Below, piece by piece: positions 8,589-16,759 of a stretch of DNA of 64,000 bases; position 1 is the stretch's first letter; every line of letters starts with the position of its first letter. Location of the stretch: the NCBI GenBank assembly GCA_041163745.1, contig JBEAQU010000083.1:38462-102461 (forward strand), given 5' to 3'. The notes under the pieces are model-generated. The model searched no databases, was not told the origin of the DNA, and worked only from the letters and a program-made list of their open reading frames with translations. The translations under genes and the position numbers were made by a program. This DNA is from UBA6168 sp041163745. Its GTDB lineage: Bacteria > Bacteroidota > Bacteroidia > Chitinophagales > Saprospiraceae.

Positions 8589-9797
8589 TTATTTTATCCG
8601 CAGGACTTGCCCCGGGCGGATCAGGGTGCTTTCCAGGGCGTTGGTACGGACGATCAGTTCGACGGTGGTTCCGTAGCGGCGGGCGATGGAGAAGAGTGTA
8701 TCCCCTTTCGCAACGGTATGGAAAACGGCTTCGGGCCGTAGGTCGGGCTTTTCGATGGGGGCGGCGGGTTGTACGGTGCCGGGCGGGGTGTCGGCCGGCC
8801 AGGGGGCTGGTTCCGGAAGGAGGGCCGGGTCAGCGGGGACGACCAAGGGTTTGTTATCGGCGGATACCCGGAAGCCTTTGAGTTTGACTCGCTGATCGGC
8901 CTTGGGCCGTTCGTTTTTTCCAATCCGGTTCCGTCGTTGCAGGGCGGACAGTTTGACACCGTATTGTTGGGAGACTGCCAGCAAGGTCTCCCCTTCCTGA
9001 ATGTGATGCCATTTTTTCGGACCCCGGTAGCGGGACCTTTTGGGCTGCAGGAAAACACGGTAATCCGCCGGCAGCGGATCGGAAGGGTGCGGCAGCCACT
9101 CGTTATATCGGGCGAGCCGTCGTAGGGGTATGTCGGCCTTGGTGGAGATCAGGTCCACGGTCAGGCCGGAATCCGCGACGATCACCTTGATGTCATTCAC
9201 CGATTGCAAGCGAAGACCTGCCAAAGCCAAGGCAGGACGTATGGATCCCGGGAGGCCGGCCATGCGATCGAGTTGATCAAGCTCGTAGCGTTCGATGAGG
9301 TCGATGAGTTTGTCGGCATATCGCCGGTCCGTTGCATAGGATGCCTTGACGAGCCCTTTGGCCCAGGCCTTGTAATCGAGCGGATTCAGTTCGAACAAGG
9401 GGCCGTATCGGTGGGCGCTCCGGGGGTTGCGTAGGAATTCCGAATGTGCGACCCAGGATTCCTCCACGTTCGGGAATTTTCGGAAGCAGGAGTTGATGGG
9501 GTTTCCGTAGGCATCGGTGTCATCATCCTGATGATGGTAGGTTTTTCCGGTCCAGTCTCCGCCACATTTGATTCCGAAATGGTTGTTTGCTTTCCTTGCC
9601 AGCTCGCTCTGGCCGGCATTCGATTCCAAGAGCGCCTGAGCCATCTTGATACTGGCCGGCACTCCGGCCCTTTCCATTTCCTGCATCGCGAGCCTTTTGT
9701 ATCGTTCGATGTAATCCAACTGCAGAACGCTTTGTTGGGCAGGCAGAAGGCCAGGCACCCAAAACAGGAGGAGGATTACGGTCAGGTATCGTTTCAT
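8589..9797 (-). CDS. Secreted glucosaminidase (GH73) with LysM domains
   Basis: Predicted peptidoglycan hydrolase acting in the periplasm. The ATG at 9797 opens a clear signal peptide (MKRYLTVILLLFWVPGLLPAQQ). Residues about 30-175 are a glucosaminidase domain: AQALLESNAGQSELARKANNHFGIKC includes the catalytic Glu environment and NNHFGIK is a family hallmark. Two C-terminal LysM modules (about 295-345 with IQEGETLLAVSQQYGV, and 358-402 with VAKGDTLFSIARRYGT) bind glycan chains; a weaker LysM-like segment precedes them. A Pro-rich linker sits between the LysMs. The upstream in-frame stretch back to 10001 is low-quality and contains no secretion signal, so it is excluded. Confidence 0.93.
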   Translation of the reverse strand: MKRYLTVILLLFWVPGLLPAQQSVLQLDYIERYKRLAMQEMERAGVPASIKMAQALLESNAGQSELARKANNHFGIKCGGDWTGKTYHHQDDDTDAYGNPINSCFRKFPNVEESWVAHSEFLRNPRSAHRYGPLFELNPLDYKAWAKGLVKASYATDRRYADKLIDLIERYELDQLDRMAGLPGSIRPALALAGLRLQSVNDIKVIVADSGLTVDLISTKADIPLRRLARYNEWLPHPSDPLPADYRVFLQPKRSRYRGPKKWHHIQEGETLLAVSQQYGVKLSALQRRNRIGKNERPKADQRVKLKGFRVSADNKPLVVPADPALLPEPAPWPADTPPGTVQPAAPIEKPDLRPEAVFHTVAKGDTLFSIARRYGTTVELIVRTNALESTLIRPGQVLRIK

Positions 9798-10261
9798 GGT
9801 GAGTGCGGACTTTTTGATGGTGCCGGGCCTGCGGTCTGCCTGAGCGGGGAGGCGTCGGCAGGCGGGAGCGAAGCGGTTCTGCTTCTTGCAACCGTAAGAC
9901 CAAATTAGGGAATTGCCGTCAAAAAAGGAAAAAGGACAGTGTTTCCGCCAACTGGTCCCGACAGGAAGGGCGTGTGGCCGATCCGACAGTACGGTCCTCA
10001 ATGTTTCATAATATGTTGTGGCTTAATATATTTCAGCATCCGGATTAGATTGTACAGCTTGTAGACCAGCCTTCCCGGTCTATTCGGTAAGAAGTGGGCG
10101 ATCCCGGACGGTGCCGGATTGCCTCGACCGGTCGGGTAAAAGGTGGCGGCCATAAAACTAGGGTTGGATAGGACGTGCAGATACGCTCGAAATCATTACC
10201 TTCGCTTTACTGTTGTGCGGCCGGGAATATCACCGAGCCTGGCATCGTCAGTATTTCAAGT
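9798..10261. other. Divergent intergenic region, glucosaminidase / NYN protein
   Basis: 464 bases between divergent starts. It should hold both promoters. A near-consensus -7 box TACCTTCG (one mismatch to TAnnTTTG) sits on the + strand at 10197-10204, about 60 bases before the NYN gene. The stretch at 10005-10040 is AT-rich. No open frame of credible composition was seen. Confidence 0.5.
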
Positions 10262-10945
10262 ATGTACACGCAAAACAGACGCTACGTCTTCATAGATTAC
10301 GAGAATCTCGTCCAGATCAAGTTCAAGAAGCTGGAGAAAGTGGCTTCCCGTATCTTCGTTTTCATAGACGAGAATCAGGAGAACATCCCTTTGGCGATGG
10401 TCCGGCAGTTGCAGCGGGCCGGTAAGGACCTCCGCTGGATTGTCGCAGGTCATGCGGAGGACAGCAGACTCAACTACTACATAGCCTTCGTGATGGGTCG
10501 CCTGCACCAGAAGGTGGAGCGGGATGTGGAGTTCGCGGTCATTTCCAACGACCCTGCCTTCGACCCCTTGGTCAGCTTCATCAATTCCTCCGGAAGGAAT
10601 TGTATGCGGGTACGGCGCAAGAAAGAGGAAGGTCCTGTATTCCGGGAATTCAATCAGGAGGAGGAGGGGCAGCACGCGCAAACGGATTTCCAATCCTTCC
10701 GGGATGAAGAAGACGGCGTCCCCGTATTGGAGGACGACGAAATCATCACCCGTTCGGCTGCGGAGGCCGTCAAAAGGTTGATCCGGTCCGGAAACAGGCC
10801 GGAACAAATCGCCACCTTGAAAAATTACATACTTTTGCAAAGCCAGGAACTCTCCCTGCACGACAATATCGACCGAATCATACAGCGGATGAAGGATTCC
10901 AACGACATCGATATCCGCAACGGGGAGGTCGTATATAATTTTTAA
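10262..10945 (+). CDS. NYN/PIN-like domain protein
   Basis: A 227-residue protein starting MYTQNRRYVFIDYEN. The N-terminal 125 residues look like a PIN/NYN nuclease-type Rossmann fold: an early acidic strand (VFIDYENLV), FVFIDENQENIP, LRWIVAGHAEDSRLNYYIAF and the late acidic strand FAVISNDPAFDPLVSFI. That arrangement of Asp residues suggests metal-dependent RNase activity, but this is inference. A low-complexity acidic linker follows (residues about 135-165) and then a C-terminal helical part (AAEAVKRLI, DNIDRIIQRM) that may be a winged-helix-like or OST-HTH-like RNA-binding module. It precedes frr by 73 bases. The frame extends upstream to 10175, but the extension has no domain similarity. 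Confidence 0.8.
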   Translation: MYTQNRRYVFIDYENLVQIKFKKLEKVASRIFVFIDENQENIPLAMVRQLQRAGKDLRWIVAGHAEDSRLNYYIAFVMGRLHQKVERDVEFAVISNDPAFDPLVSFINSSGRNCMRVRRKKEEGPVFREFNQEEEGQHAQTDFQSFRDEEDGVPVLEDDEIITRSAAEAVKRLIRSGNRPEQIATLKNYILLQSQELSLHDNIDRIIQRMKDSNDIDIRNGEVVYNF

Positions 10946-11018
10946 ACGGGGCTGCCCCGGACCTCCGTTCTTCCGTTCCGGCAGGTCGGTCCCCAATTTT
11001 CAATCCTAACAGCGTACT

Positions 11019-11585
11019 ATGTTATCAGAAGAGATTGGCTCCGCCATGGACGCAGCGGCAGGCTCTATGGAGGCTGCCCTTGAACACCTGCGGTTCGAGT
11101 TGACGAAAATCAGGACCGGCAAAGCTTCCACTTCCCTGCTCATTGATATTGCGGTGAACTATTACGGTCAAATGACACCGGTCAGCCAAGTGGCCAGCGT
11201 CGCCACGGCGGATGCGCGGACCATCGTGATCCAGCCATGGGAGAAAACCTTGCTGGGGCCTATCGAGAGGGCTATTTTCGAAGCCAATCTTGGCATCACT
11301 CCGATGAACGACGGGGAGGTCATCCGCCTGACAATTCCGCCGCTGACGGAGGAACGTCGCAAAGACCTGGTCAAGCAGGCCCGTCACCTGGGGGAGGAAG
11401 CGAAGATCAGCCTGCGTTCCGCCCGTCACAAGGCCCTGGACCAAATCAAAAAGGCGGTCAAGGACGGCTATCCAGAAGACGCCGGTCGCCAGAAGGAACA
11501 GGAAATCCAGCAACTGGTAAATGATTATACCCGCAAGATCGAACAGACCATCGAGACCAAGGAAAAGGACCTGCTGACGGTCTGA
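11019..11585 (+). CDS. frr: Ribosome recycling factor
   Basis: Splits post-termination ribosomes together with EF-G. The 188 residues match the family length. Hallmarks include RTGKASTSLL near residue 32, VNYYGQMTPVSQVASV, IVIQPWEKTLLGPIERAI, LGITPMNDGEVIRLTIPPLTEERR and a C-terminal long helix of the three-helix bundle with VKQARHLGEEAKISLRSAR. In many bacteria frr follows pyrH; here the upstream neighbour is a NYN/PIN-like gene, so the usual pair is broken. The start at 11019 (MLSEEIGSAM) is the family-typical one. Confidence 0.98.
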   Translation: MLSEEIGSAMDAAAGSMEAALEHLRFELTKIRTGKASTSLLIDIAVNYYGQMTPVSQVASVATADARTIVIQPWEKTLLGPIERAIFEANLGITPMNDGEVIRLTIPPLTEERRKDLVKQARHLGEEAKISLRSARHKALDQIKKAVKDGYPEDAGRQKEQEIQQLVNDYTRKIEQTIETKEKDLLTV

Positions 11586-11628
11586 CCAATCGGTGGCAGG
11601 CCGATTCCTCAAAGAAAAATCGACATAC

Positions 11629-12417
11629 ATGCAACAGTTATCCTCTATCCTGCTGGTCATTTCCTTGGCAGGACTGTCTTGTCAGCCCGCCCCATCCAAT
11701 CCTTCCGCCGAAACCGACGGAGACACGGTCTTGGCGGCCGATACCACACGGAACCAGTTGAGCGCGGAAGAATCCGAATCCGGCTGGCAGCTTCTTTTCG
11801 ACGGTCGTTCCGTGGACGCGTGGCGGGGCTACAACCGAGATTCCATGCCTGCAGCCGGTTGGGTCGCAGAAGATGGGGAACTGGTCGTCCTCCATCCGCC
11901 AGATCCCAGGCCGGACGATTTCGGTGGGGACATCATCACCCGGGAGAAGTTCGGCAACTTCGAGCTTTCCATCGACTTCCTCTTGTCGGATTCTGCCAAC
12001 GGAGGGATCTTCTACTTCGTGATGGAGGAACAGGGCCGATCCATCTGGAACAATGCACCGGAATACCAACTCATCGACGAAGCGGTTTATGCGGCACTGT
12101 TGAAGGATTTCGACATGGATACGCACCGGACGGGAGACAATTATGACATGGAGGCCTCCGCCGGCCAATATATGGAACCGGTCGGCAGCTGGAACACCGC
12201 CCGGATCGTCCACCAGGACGGCAAGGTGGAACATTGGTTGAACGGTCGGCGTTGTCTCGGGTATGAGGTCGGCTCCGAGCAATGGACGGCCCAGCTCGAA
12301 AGGTCCAAATTCAAGGAATATCCCAATTATGCCCGTGCGAAGGAGGGGCATATCGGCCTGCAGGACCATGGTCACGAGATTCGTTTCCGCAACATCAAGA
12401 TCCGTAAACTTCCTTAG
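11629..12417 (+). CDS. DUF1080 lipoprotein (3-keto-disaccharide hydrolase family)
   Basis: A 262-residue exported protein. The ATG at 11629 opens a lipoprotein-type signal, MQQLSSILLVISLAGLSC, with the cysteine at residue 18 followed by a Pro/Ser/Asp-rich linker. Residues about 65-262 form a concanavalin-like beta-sandwich of the DUF1080 family (PF06439): GWQLLFDGRSVDAWRGY, the GDIITREKFGNFELSIDF strand, ANGGIFYFV, APEYQLIDE, HWLNGRRC and the closing GHIGLQDHGHEIRFRNIKIR. Some family members hydrolyse 3-keto-glycosides (established knowledge); activity here is inferred. The next gene encodes a Gfo/Idh/MocA oxidoreductase, the type of enzyme that makes or uses 3-keto sugars, which fits. A start at 11593 would place 12 non-signal residues first. 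Confidence 0.88.
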   Translation: MQQLSSILLVISLAGLSCQPAPSNPSAETDGDTVLAADTTRNQLSAEESESGWQLLFDGRSVDAWRGYNRDSMPAAGWVAEDGELVVLHPPDPRPDDFGGDIITREKFGNFELSIDFLLSDSANGGIFYFVMEEQGRSIWNNAPEYQLIDEAVYAALLKDFDMDTHRTGDNYDMEASAGQYMEPVGSWNTARIVHQDGKVEHWLNGRRCLGYEVGSEQWTAQLERSKFKEYPNYARAKEGHIGLQDHGHEIRFRNIKIRKLP

Positions 12418-12476
12418 GGGAAAGGAGTGGGCGTCCGGTCATCCGGCGTTGTCCGTTTCCGCAAATACAGCAAATC

Positions 12477-13628
12477 ATGAATCGTAAAATTCGCATGGGA
12501 ATGGTCGGTGGAGGGCGCGGCGCCTTCATCGGGGCCGTACACCGGATGGCAGCCGCTCTCGACGGAGAAATCGAGCTGGTATGTGGAGCTTTCAGCTCCG
12601 ATCCGGAGAAATCCCGCCTGTCAGGGAAAGACCTATTTTTGCCAGCCGACCGGGTATACGGAAGTTACCAGGAAATGATCGAGCAGGAAAAAAACCTGCC
12701 GGCAGGGGAACGGATGGACTTCGTGGCCATCGTCACGCCCAACCATGTCCATTACGGCCCGGCCAGAATGGCCTTGGAGAACGGTTTCCATGTGGTGTGC
12801 GACAAACCGCTTTGTTTCGACATGGCGGAGGCGGAACACCTGGCGGAGTTGGTGGAGCGGACCGGGCTGTTTTTTGCGCTGACCCATAATTATACCGGTT
12901 ATCCGTTGGTCAAGCAAGCGCGTGCCATGATACGGAACGGAGAGATCGGGGAAGTCCGGAAAGTGGTGGTGGAATATCCCCAAGGGTGGTTGTCCACCAA
13001 AGTGGAAGATTCCGGCAGCAAGCAGGCGGGTTGGCGGACAGATCCTTCCCAGTCGGGTATTGCCGGCGCTATGGGGGATATCGGCACGCATGCGGAGAAT
13101 CTTGCGGAATACATCACGGGATTGCAGATATCGGCCCTTTGTGCGGACATCAGTACTTTTGTGGAGGGCAGACGGCTGGATGATGACGGCAACGTTTTGT
13201 TGCGATTCAGCAACGGTGCCAAGGGCGTCCTGCATGCCAGCCAGATTGCTGCCGGTGAGGAGAACAATCTCAATATCCGGGTATACGGAACCAAAGCCGG
13301 CCTCCAGTGGTCACAGATGGCACCGAACAGCCTGTATGTCAAGTGGCTCGACAGGCCGATGGAAGTACTGCGGACTGGTGGTCATGCTTTGTCACCGGAA
13401 TCGGCCGCCCATACCCGCATTCCGGCGGGTCATCCGGAAGGGTACCTGGAGGCATTCGCGAACATCTATCGAAATTTCGCCAGGAGCGTCCGGGCCCGTT
13501 TGTCCGGGCATGTACCGACGGCCACAGACCAGGATTTTCCGACGGTTCATGACGGTGTACGCGGTATGCGTTTCATTGAAAAGGTCATTGCTTCCGGAAA
13601 AAGCGACCAGAAATGGATAACCTTTTGA
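12477..13628 (+). CDS. Gfo/Idh/MocA family oxidoreductase
   Basis: NAD(P)-dependent sugar or cyclitol dehydrogenase, 383 residues. The N-terminal Rossmann domain has RMGMVGGGRGAFIGAVHR; FVAIVTPNHVHY and VVCDKPLCFDMAEA follow, the latter holding the conserved lysine (usually EKP, here DKP). The C-terminal alpha/beta substrate domain includes GAMGDIGTHAENLAEYITG with the catalytic Asp-x3-His. The length and the LTHNYTGYPLVKQAR and YLEAFANIYRNFARSVR segments are typical of the inositol-dehydrogenase-like subgroup. Substrate is unknown; adjacency to DUF1080 suggests a 3-keto-glycoside pathway. It lacks a twin-arginine signal, so it acts in the cytoplasm. Its end overlaps the RidA start by 16 bases. 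Confidence 0.92.
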   Translation: MNRKIRMGMVGGGRGAFIGAVHRMAAALDGEIELVCGAFSSDPEKSRLSGKDLFLPADRVYGSYQEMIEQEKNLPAGERMDFVAIVTPNHVHYGPARMALENGFHVVCDKPLCFDMAEAEHLAELVERTGLFFALTHNYTGYPLVKQARAMIRNGEIGEVRKVVVEYPQGWLSTKVEDSGSKQAGWRTDPSQSGIAGAMGDIGTHAENLAEYITGLQISALCADISTFVEGRRLDDDGNVLLRFSNGAKGVLHASQIAAGEENNLNIRVYGTKAGLQWSQMAPNSLYVKWLDRPMEVLRTGGHALSPESAAHTRIPAGHPEGYLEAFANIYRNFARSVRARLSGHVPTATDQDFPTVHDGVRGMRFIEKVIASGKSDQKWITF

Positions 13629-14122
13629 TTACGGATACGGAATCGGGTGGCCAGCCACTGCCGGAATCAGGGCATTCCGGCGCACTTGACGAACGTCGTT
13701 CCATACCGATTGATGCGACGGCGGCGCCTCGGGCGATGGGTAGTTATCCGCACGCCCGCCGGGTGGGAAACCTGTTGTTCCTCTCAGGCATAGGTCCCCG
13801 CGACCCACGGACGAACGAAGTGCCAGGGTTGCGGCGAAACGCCGGAGGGCTTTACGCGGCGTTTGATTTCTCCGCACAGTGCCACGCGGTGTTCAAAAAT
13901 GTCCGGCAGGTATTGGAAGCAGCCGGCGCACGATGGGAGGATTTGGTGGATATCACTGTTTTTCTGACCGATATGCAGCGTGATTTCCTCACCTACAACG
14001 AAATTTACGCACAATATTTCCCGGATCCTTCGACACAACCCTGCCGTACAACGGTCGGTGTGGTGTCCTTGCCTTCACCCATCGCCATCGAACTCAAATG
14101 TATGGCGGTATTGTCTGCCTGA
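13613..14122 (+). CDS. RidA/YjgF/UK114 family protein
   Basis: A 169-residue member of the enamine/imine deaminase family. The fold begins around residue 29 with RSIPIDATAAPRAMGSYPHARRVGNLLFLSGIGPRDP, runs through FKNVRQVLEAAGARWEDLVDITVFLTDM and ends RTTVGVVSLPSPIAIELKCMAVL, in which CRTTVGV carries the conserved Arg that binds carboxylate substrates. The DYF/2-aminomuconate-deaminase-like subgroup is closest by eye. The start at 13613 overlaps the oxidoreductase gene by 16 bases, indicating translational coupling, and gives about 28 extra N-terminal residues compared with ordinary RidA proteins; a downstream start cannot be excluded. It may clear reactive intermediates made by its neighbours, or be unrelated to them. 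Confidence 0.88.
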   Translation: MDNLLITDTESGGQPLPESGHSGALDERRSIPIDATAAPRAMGSYPHARRVGNLLFLSGIGPRDPRTNEVPGLRRNAGGLYAAFDFSAQCHAVFKNVRQVLEAAGARWEDLVDITVFLTDMQRDFLTYNEIYAQYFPDPSTQPCRTTVGVVSLPSPIAIELKCMAVLSA

Positions 14123-14153
14123 ACGCGGTTCCAATTTTACCTTAAGGAGTGAA

Positions 14154-15257
14154 TCAAACGCCTTGCATATCCGCATACAAGGATAGGTAAGCGGCCGTCG
14201 TCTGCTGGATGTGGAAATTACGGCGGACGGAATCCCGGGCGGCCGCGCCCCATTGCCGGGCCAGGACCCGATTGTTCGCCATTGCATGGATGGCGGCCGC
14301 CAGTGCGGCGGGATTTCCCGGTGGCACCACCCTTCCGTTCAATCCGTCCGAGACAACGGCCTTGTTTCCCGGAATATCGGTTATGATGGGAGGAACTCCC
14401 AATGACATCGCTTCGAGGAGTGCTTTCGTGGTGGCTTCGCCGAACAAGGAAGGCAGTACGAAGCCATCTGCGGCGGCGAGGAGGGAAAGGACATCCGTTC
14501 GAAAGCCAGCCAGGTGTATCTGGTTACGGAGCGGGCTCAGTTCCATCCATTTGCGACAGGCCCTGTCGTCCATGTTGTTCCCGATGAGAAGGAAGTGGAC
14601 GGGGCAGGTCGGTGGCAAGGCGCAGGTGGCTTCCAGGAGGACGGGAATACCTTTCATCCGTCGGTTGTTGGCAACGCAGACGACCAGGAAGGCGTTGTCG
14701 GGGACATGCCAGGTGTTGCGGATGAGGGTACGGTTCGGGCGGATGTCATCGTACCATGCCGGGTCATGTCCTTTGCTGATGGTGACGGCCTTTTCCGGCC
14801 GGAAGCCGGGTTGCCGCCGGAACAGTTCGGAAATGGCCGGTGCGATACAGATGATGCGGTCAACCCTAGGATGCAGATATTTGAGGTATGCGCTGGGGTC
14901 GAGCCAGTGGATATTGCCGGTATAACCGCGGTAGAGGATGACCTTCACCGGGATGCCTGTGGCAGCCAACAGTCCGTTTCGTATAGCCCGGCTGTTGAAC
15001 AGGTGCAGGAAATCATATTGTCCGTGAACCAAGGTTTTTCGGATGGTAAGGATGGCACCCAGGTCGAATTTTTTAGTCGGGTGGAAAGGGATGACCACGA
15101 TGCCGGCCGAGCGGAAGCGGTTGACGTAGGGGGCATCTGGAAAGGTCATGATGGTGACACGGACACCAGCCTGTTGGAGTCGGATGAAGAGTTCCGCTTC
15201 GGGGCGGACGCCGTTTGTGTCCCGGTAGTTACTGATGACCAGTGCCTTGGTAGCCAT
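14154..15257 (-). CDS. Glycosyltransferase family 4 protein
   Basis: A 367-residue GT-B fold protein. The N-terminal domain opens ALVISNYRDTNGVRPEAELFIRLQQAG; the C-terminal domain has FLVVCVANNRRMKGIPVLLEA, IHLAGFRTDVLSLLAAADGFVLPSLFGEATTKALLEAMSLG (donor-binding loop with E-x7-E spacing) and PIITDIPGNKAVVSDGLNG. It resembles lipopolysaccharide or exopolysaccharide transferases that act at the cytoplasmic face of the inner membrane; substrate is not predictable. It stands alone, convergent with the RidA gene 31 bases away and divergent from rsmG. No polysaccharide cluster surrounds it. Confidence 0.9.
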   Translation of the reverse strand: MATKALVISNYRDTNGVRPEAELFIRLQQAGVRVTIMTFPDAPYVNRFRSAGIVVIPFHPTKKFDLGAILTIRKTLVHGQYDFLHLFNSRAIRNGLLAATGIPVKVILYRGYTGNIHWLDPSAYLKYLHPRVDRIICIAPAISELFRRQPGFRPEKAVTISKGHDPAWYDDIRPNRTLIRNTWHVPDNAFLVVCVANNRRMKGIPVLLEATCALPPTCPVHFLLIGNNMDDRACRKWMELSPLRNQIHLAGFRTDVLSLLAAADGFVLPSLFGEATTKALLEAMSLGVPPIITDIPGNKAVVSDGLNGRVVPPGNPAALAAAIHAMANNRVLARQWGAAARDSVRRNFHIQQTTAAYLSLYADMQGV

Positions 15258-15435
15258 GCTTCAGGAGTTTGGGCTTGACTTCGGAGCAAAGAGAGGCGGT
15301 GACAGATTGGATTCTTTCAACGGGTCGGTTTCCGCCGACTGCCTGACGACAAGGATGCTTATCTCTCGCAATATTGGAAAAAAAGCGAATTTTGGCAGGA
15401 GATTTTTTGTTTATGGATGGATTTATCATTTCAAC

Positions 15436-16074
15436 ATGATGACATACGAAGCGTTGGCGACTTACTTTCCTTCGTTGGACGAGGAGCGGTTGGATCTTTT
15501 TGCCAAACTGGAGGAACTTTACAGGACCTGGAACAGCAGGATCAACCTGATTTCCCGGAAAGATATAGACCAGTTGTACGAGCATCATGTGTTGCATTCC
15601 TTGGCGATAGCAAAGCTGATTCGATTTCAGCCGGGTGCCAGCATCCTTGACATCGGTACCGGGGGTGGATTTCCTGGGATACCGTTGGCTATCATGTTTC
15701 CGGATGTGTCGTTTCATCTGGTGGATGGCACGTTGAAAAAGATCAGGGTCGTACAGGATGTTGCGGAACAGTTGTCGCTGAAGAATGTCCGTGCGTCGGC
15801 GGAAAGAGTGGAAAGCTTGCGTGGAAGGACATATGATTTTGCTGTTTCCCGAGCCGTTGCAACGATGGAGCAGCTGCGGCAATGGTCGCATCGCCTGTTG
15901 AAAGAGCAGCATCGGCATGTGTTGCCCAACGGGCTGTTGGCGCTGAAAGGGGGCAACTTACAATCGGAACTCAAGGCCTTGCCAAAGGGAGAGTATTCGG
16001 AGGTTTATGCGATCAGCGATTGGTTTGACCTACCTTATTTTCATGAAAAATTTGTCGTTTATCTGCAGGGGTAG
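15436..16074 (+). CDS. rsmG: 16S rRNA (guanine-N7)-methyltransferase RsmG
   Basis: Methylates G527 of 16S rRNA (E. coli numbering) with S-adenosylmethionine. The 212-residue protein begins at tandem ATGs (15436/15439). Visible features: an N-terminal helix with LYRTWNSRINLISRKD (about residues 28-43), HHVLHSLA, the SAM loop ILDIGTGGGFPGIPLA (around 70-85), FHLVDGTLKKI, and FAVSRAVATMEQL. These are diagnostic for the GidB/RsmG family. The longer frame from 15235 lies over the start of the divergent glycosyltransferase and is not protein-like. Confidence 0.97.
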   Translation: MMTYEALATYFPSLDEERLDLFAKLEELYRTWNSRINLISRKDIDQLYEHHVLHSLAIAKLIRFQPGASILDIGTGGGFPGIPLAIMFPDVSFHLVDGTLKKIRVVQDVAEQLSLKNVRASAERVESLRGRTYDFAVSRAVATMEQLRQWSHRLLKEQHRHVLPNGLLALKGGNLQSELKALPKGEYSEVYAISDWFDLPYFHEKFVVYLQG

Positions 16075-16145
16075 CCTTGTGATGGGATTGTCAGGGGGAG
16101 CTGTGCACCCGTCCGGTTGGACATGTCTGCAGGGATAGGAAACGA

Positions 16146-16248
16146 GGCGCAAGCGGAATTGTGTGATGTGCATTAACAAACAGCGGGGATGGGCATGAAA
16201 AGCTGCTTTGGGTATTTGTAAATCGAGCGGGTGCAAACCAGATGGTCC
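16146..16248 (+). repeat. Dispersed intergenic 20-mer, two copies
   Basis: Copies at 16146-16162 (GGCGCAAGCGGAATTGT) and 16230-16248 (GGTGCAAACCAGATGGTCC) resemble the consensus GGYGCAARCCRAATTGTCGG that recurs near 24.9, 49.5 and 62.0 kb. The second copy is more diverged. All lie outside genes. Confidence 0.45.
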
Positions 16249-16618
16249 CGTCCGGTATGAAAAAGTGCGCATGATTGGCTTCCCAAGTCACCGTTTTGTC
16301 TGTGCTTTAGCTTTTGATTTTTTCGAGAAGAGGGGCCTGGCGTGGTGCGAGGGTAAAGACCCAACCAAGGCGCTGCCGCTGTTGGGCGGCTATTCGGTCC
16401 GTCTCCGGTTCTTCGGCGGCAGGGAGTCCGCGACCGTGGCAATAAGATCGGAGATTCGGAAATGTATCTGATACGCACAAGGAAGGGTAATCGGCGCTTG
16501 GGAGCCAATTTTTCTTATCATTGACCGATGAGAGGAACCAAGTCGAGGAAGCGCAGTGCGTCGGACATTGTCATCGACCAGAAAACCTTTCTGTTGCGTA
16601 GCAGTAAGCCACTGACAG

Positions 16619-16670
16619 GCAGTGCAGCCCCCGGGCCTCTGGTAGGAGGCAGACGGGAGGGCTGCACTGC
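16619..16670. repeat. 12-bp perfect inverted repeat enclosing an inner hairpin
   Basis: The arms GCAGTGCAGCCC (16619-16630) and GGGCTGCACTGC (16659-16670) are exact complements. Inside, GCCTC (16635-16639) pairs with GAGGC (16646-16650). There is no T tract on either side, so it is not a classic terminator. It lies about 90 bases beyond the recA stop codon. Confidence 0.7.
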
Positions 16671-16759
16671 GATGAGAGCGGAATTGGCAAGCATCAGGAT
16701 AGTCAGTCACAATGGACGGGATGACAAGCATCGCTGCAAAGCGTAGAACGCAGCGGGAA

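Larger units (their letters stand above)
16075..16759. other. Intergenic region between rsmG and recA
   Basis: 685 bases with no gene I can support; short frames here have no recognisable domains. It contains two copies of a dispersed 20-mer-like repeat (16146-16162 and 16230-16248) and a strong compound inverted repeat (16619-16670). Both flanking genes point into it, so it must also hold their 3' untranslated sequences. Confidence 0.6.

Noticed and set aside
16528..16746. 72-codon + frame between rsmG and recA
   Set aside because: It contains the compound palindrome, has no promoter or recognisable similarity, and its composition looks non-coding.
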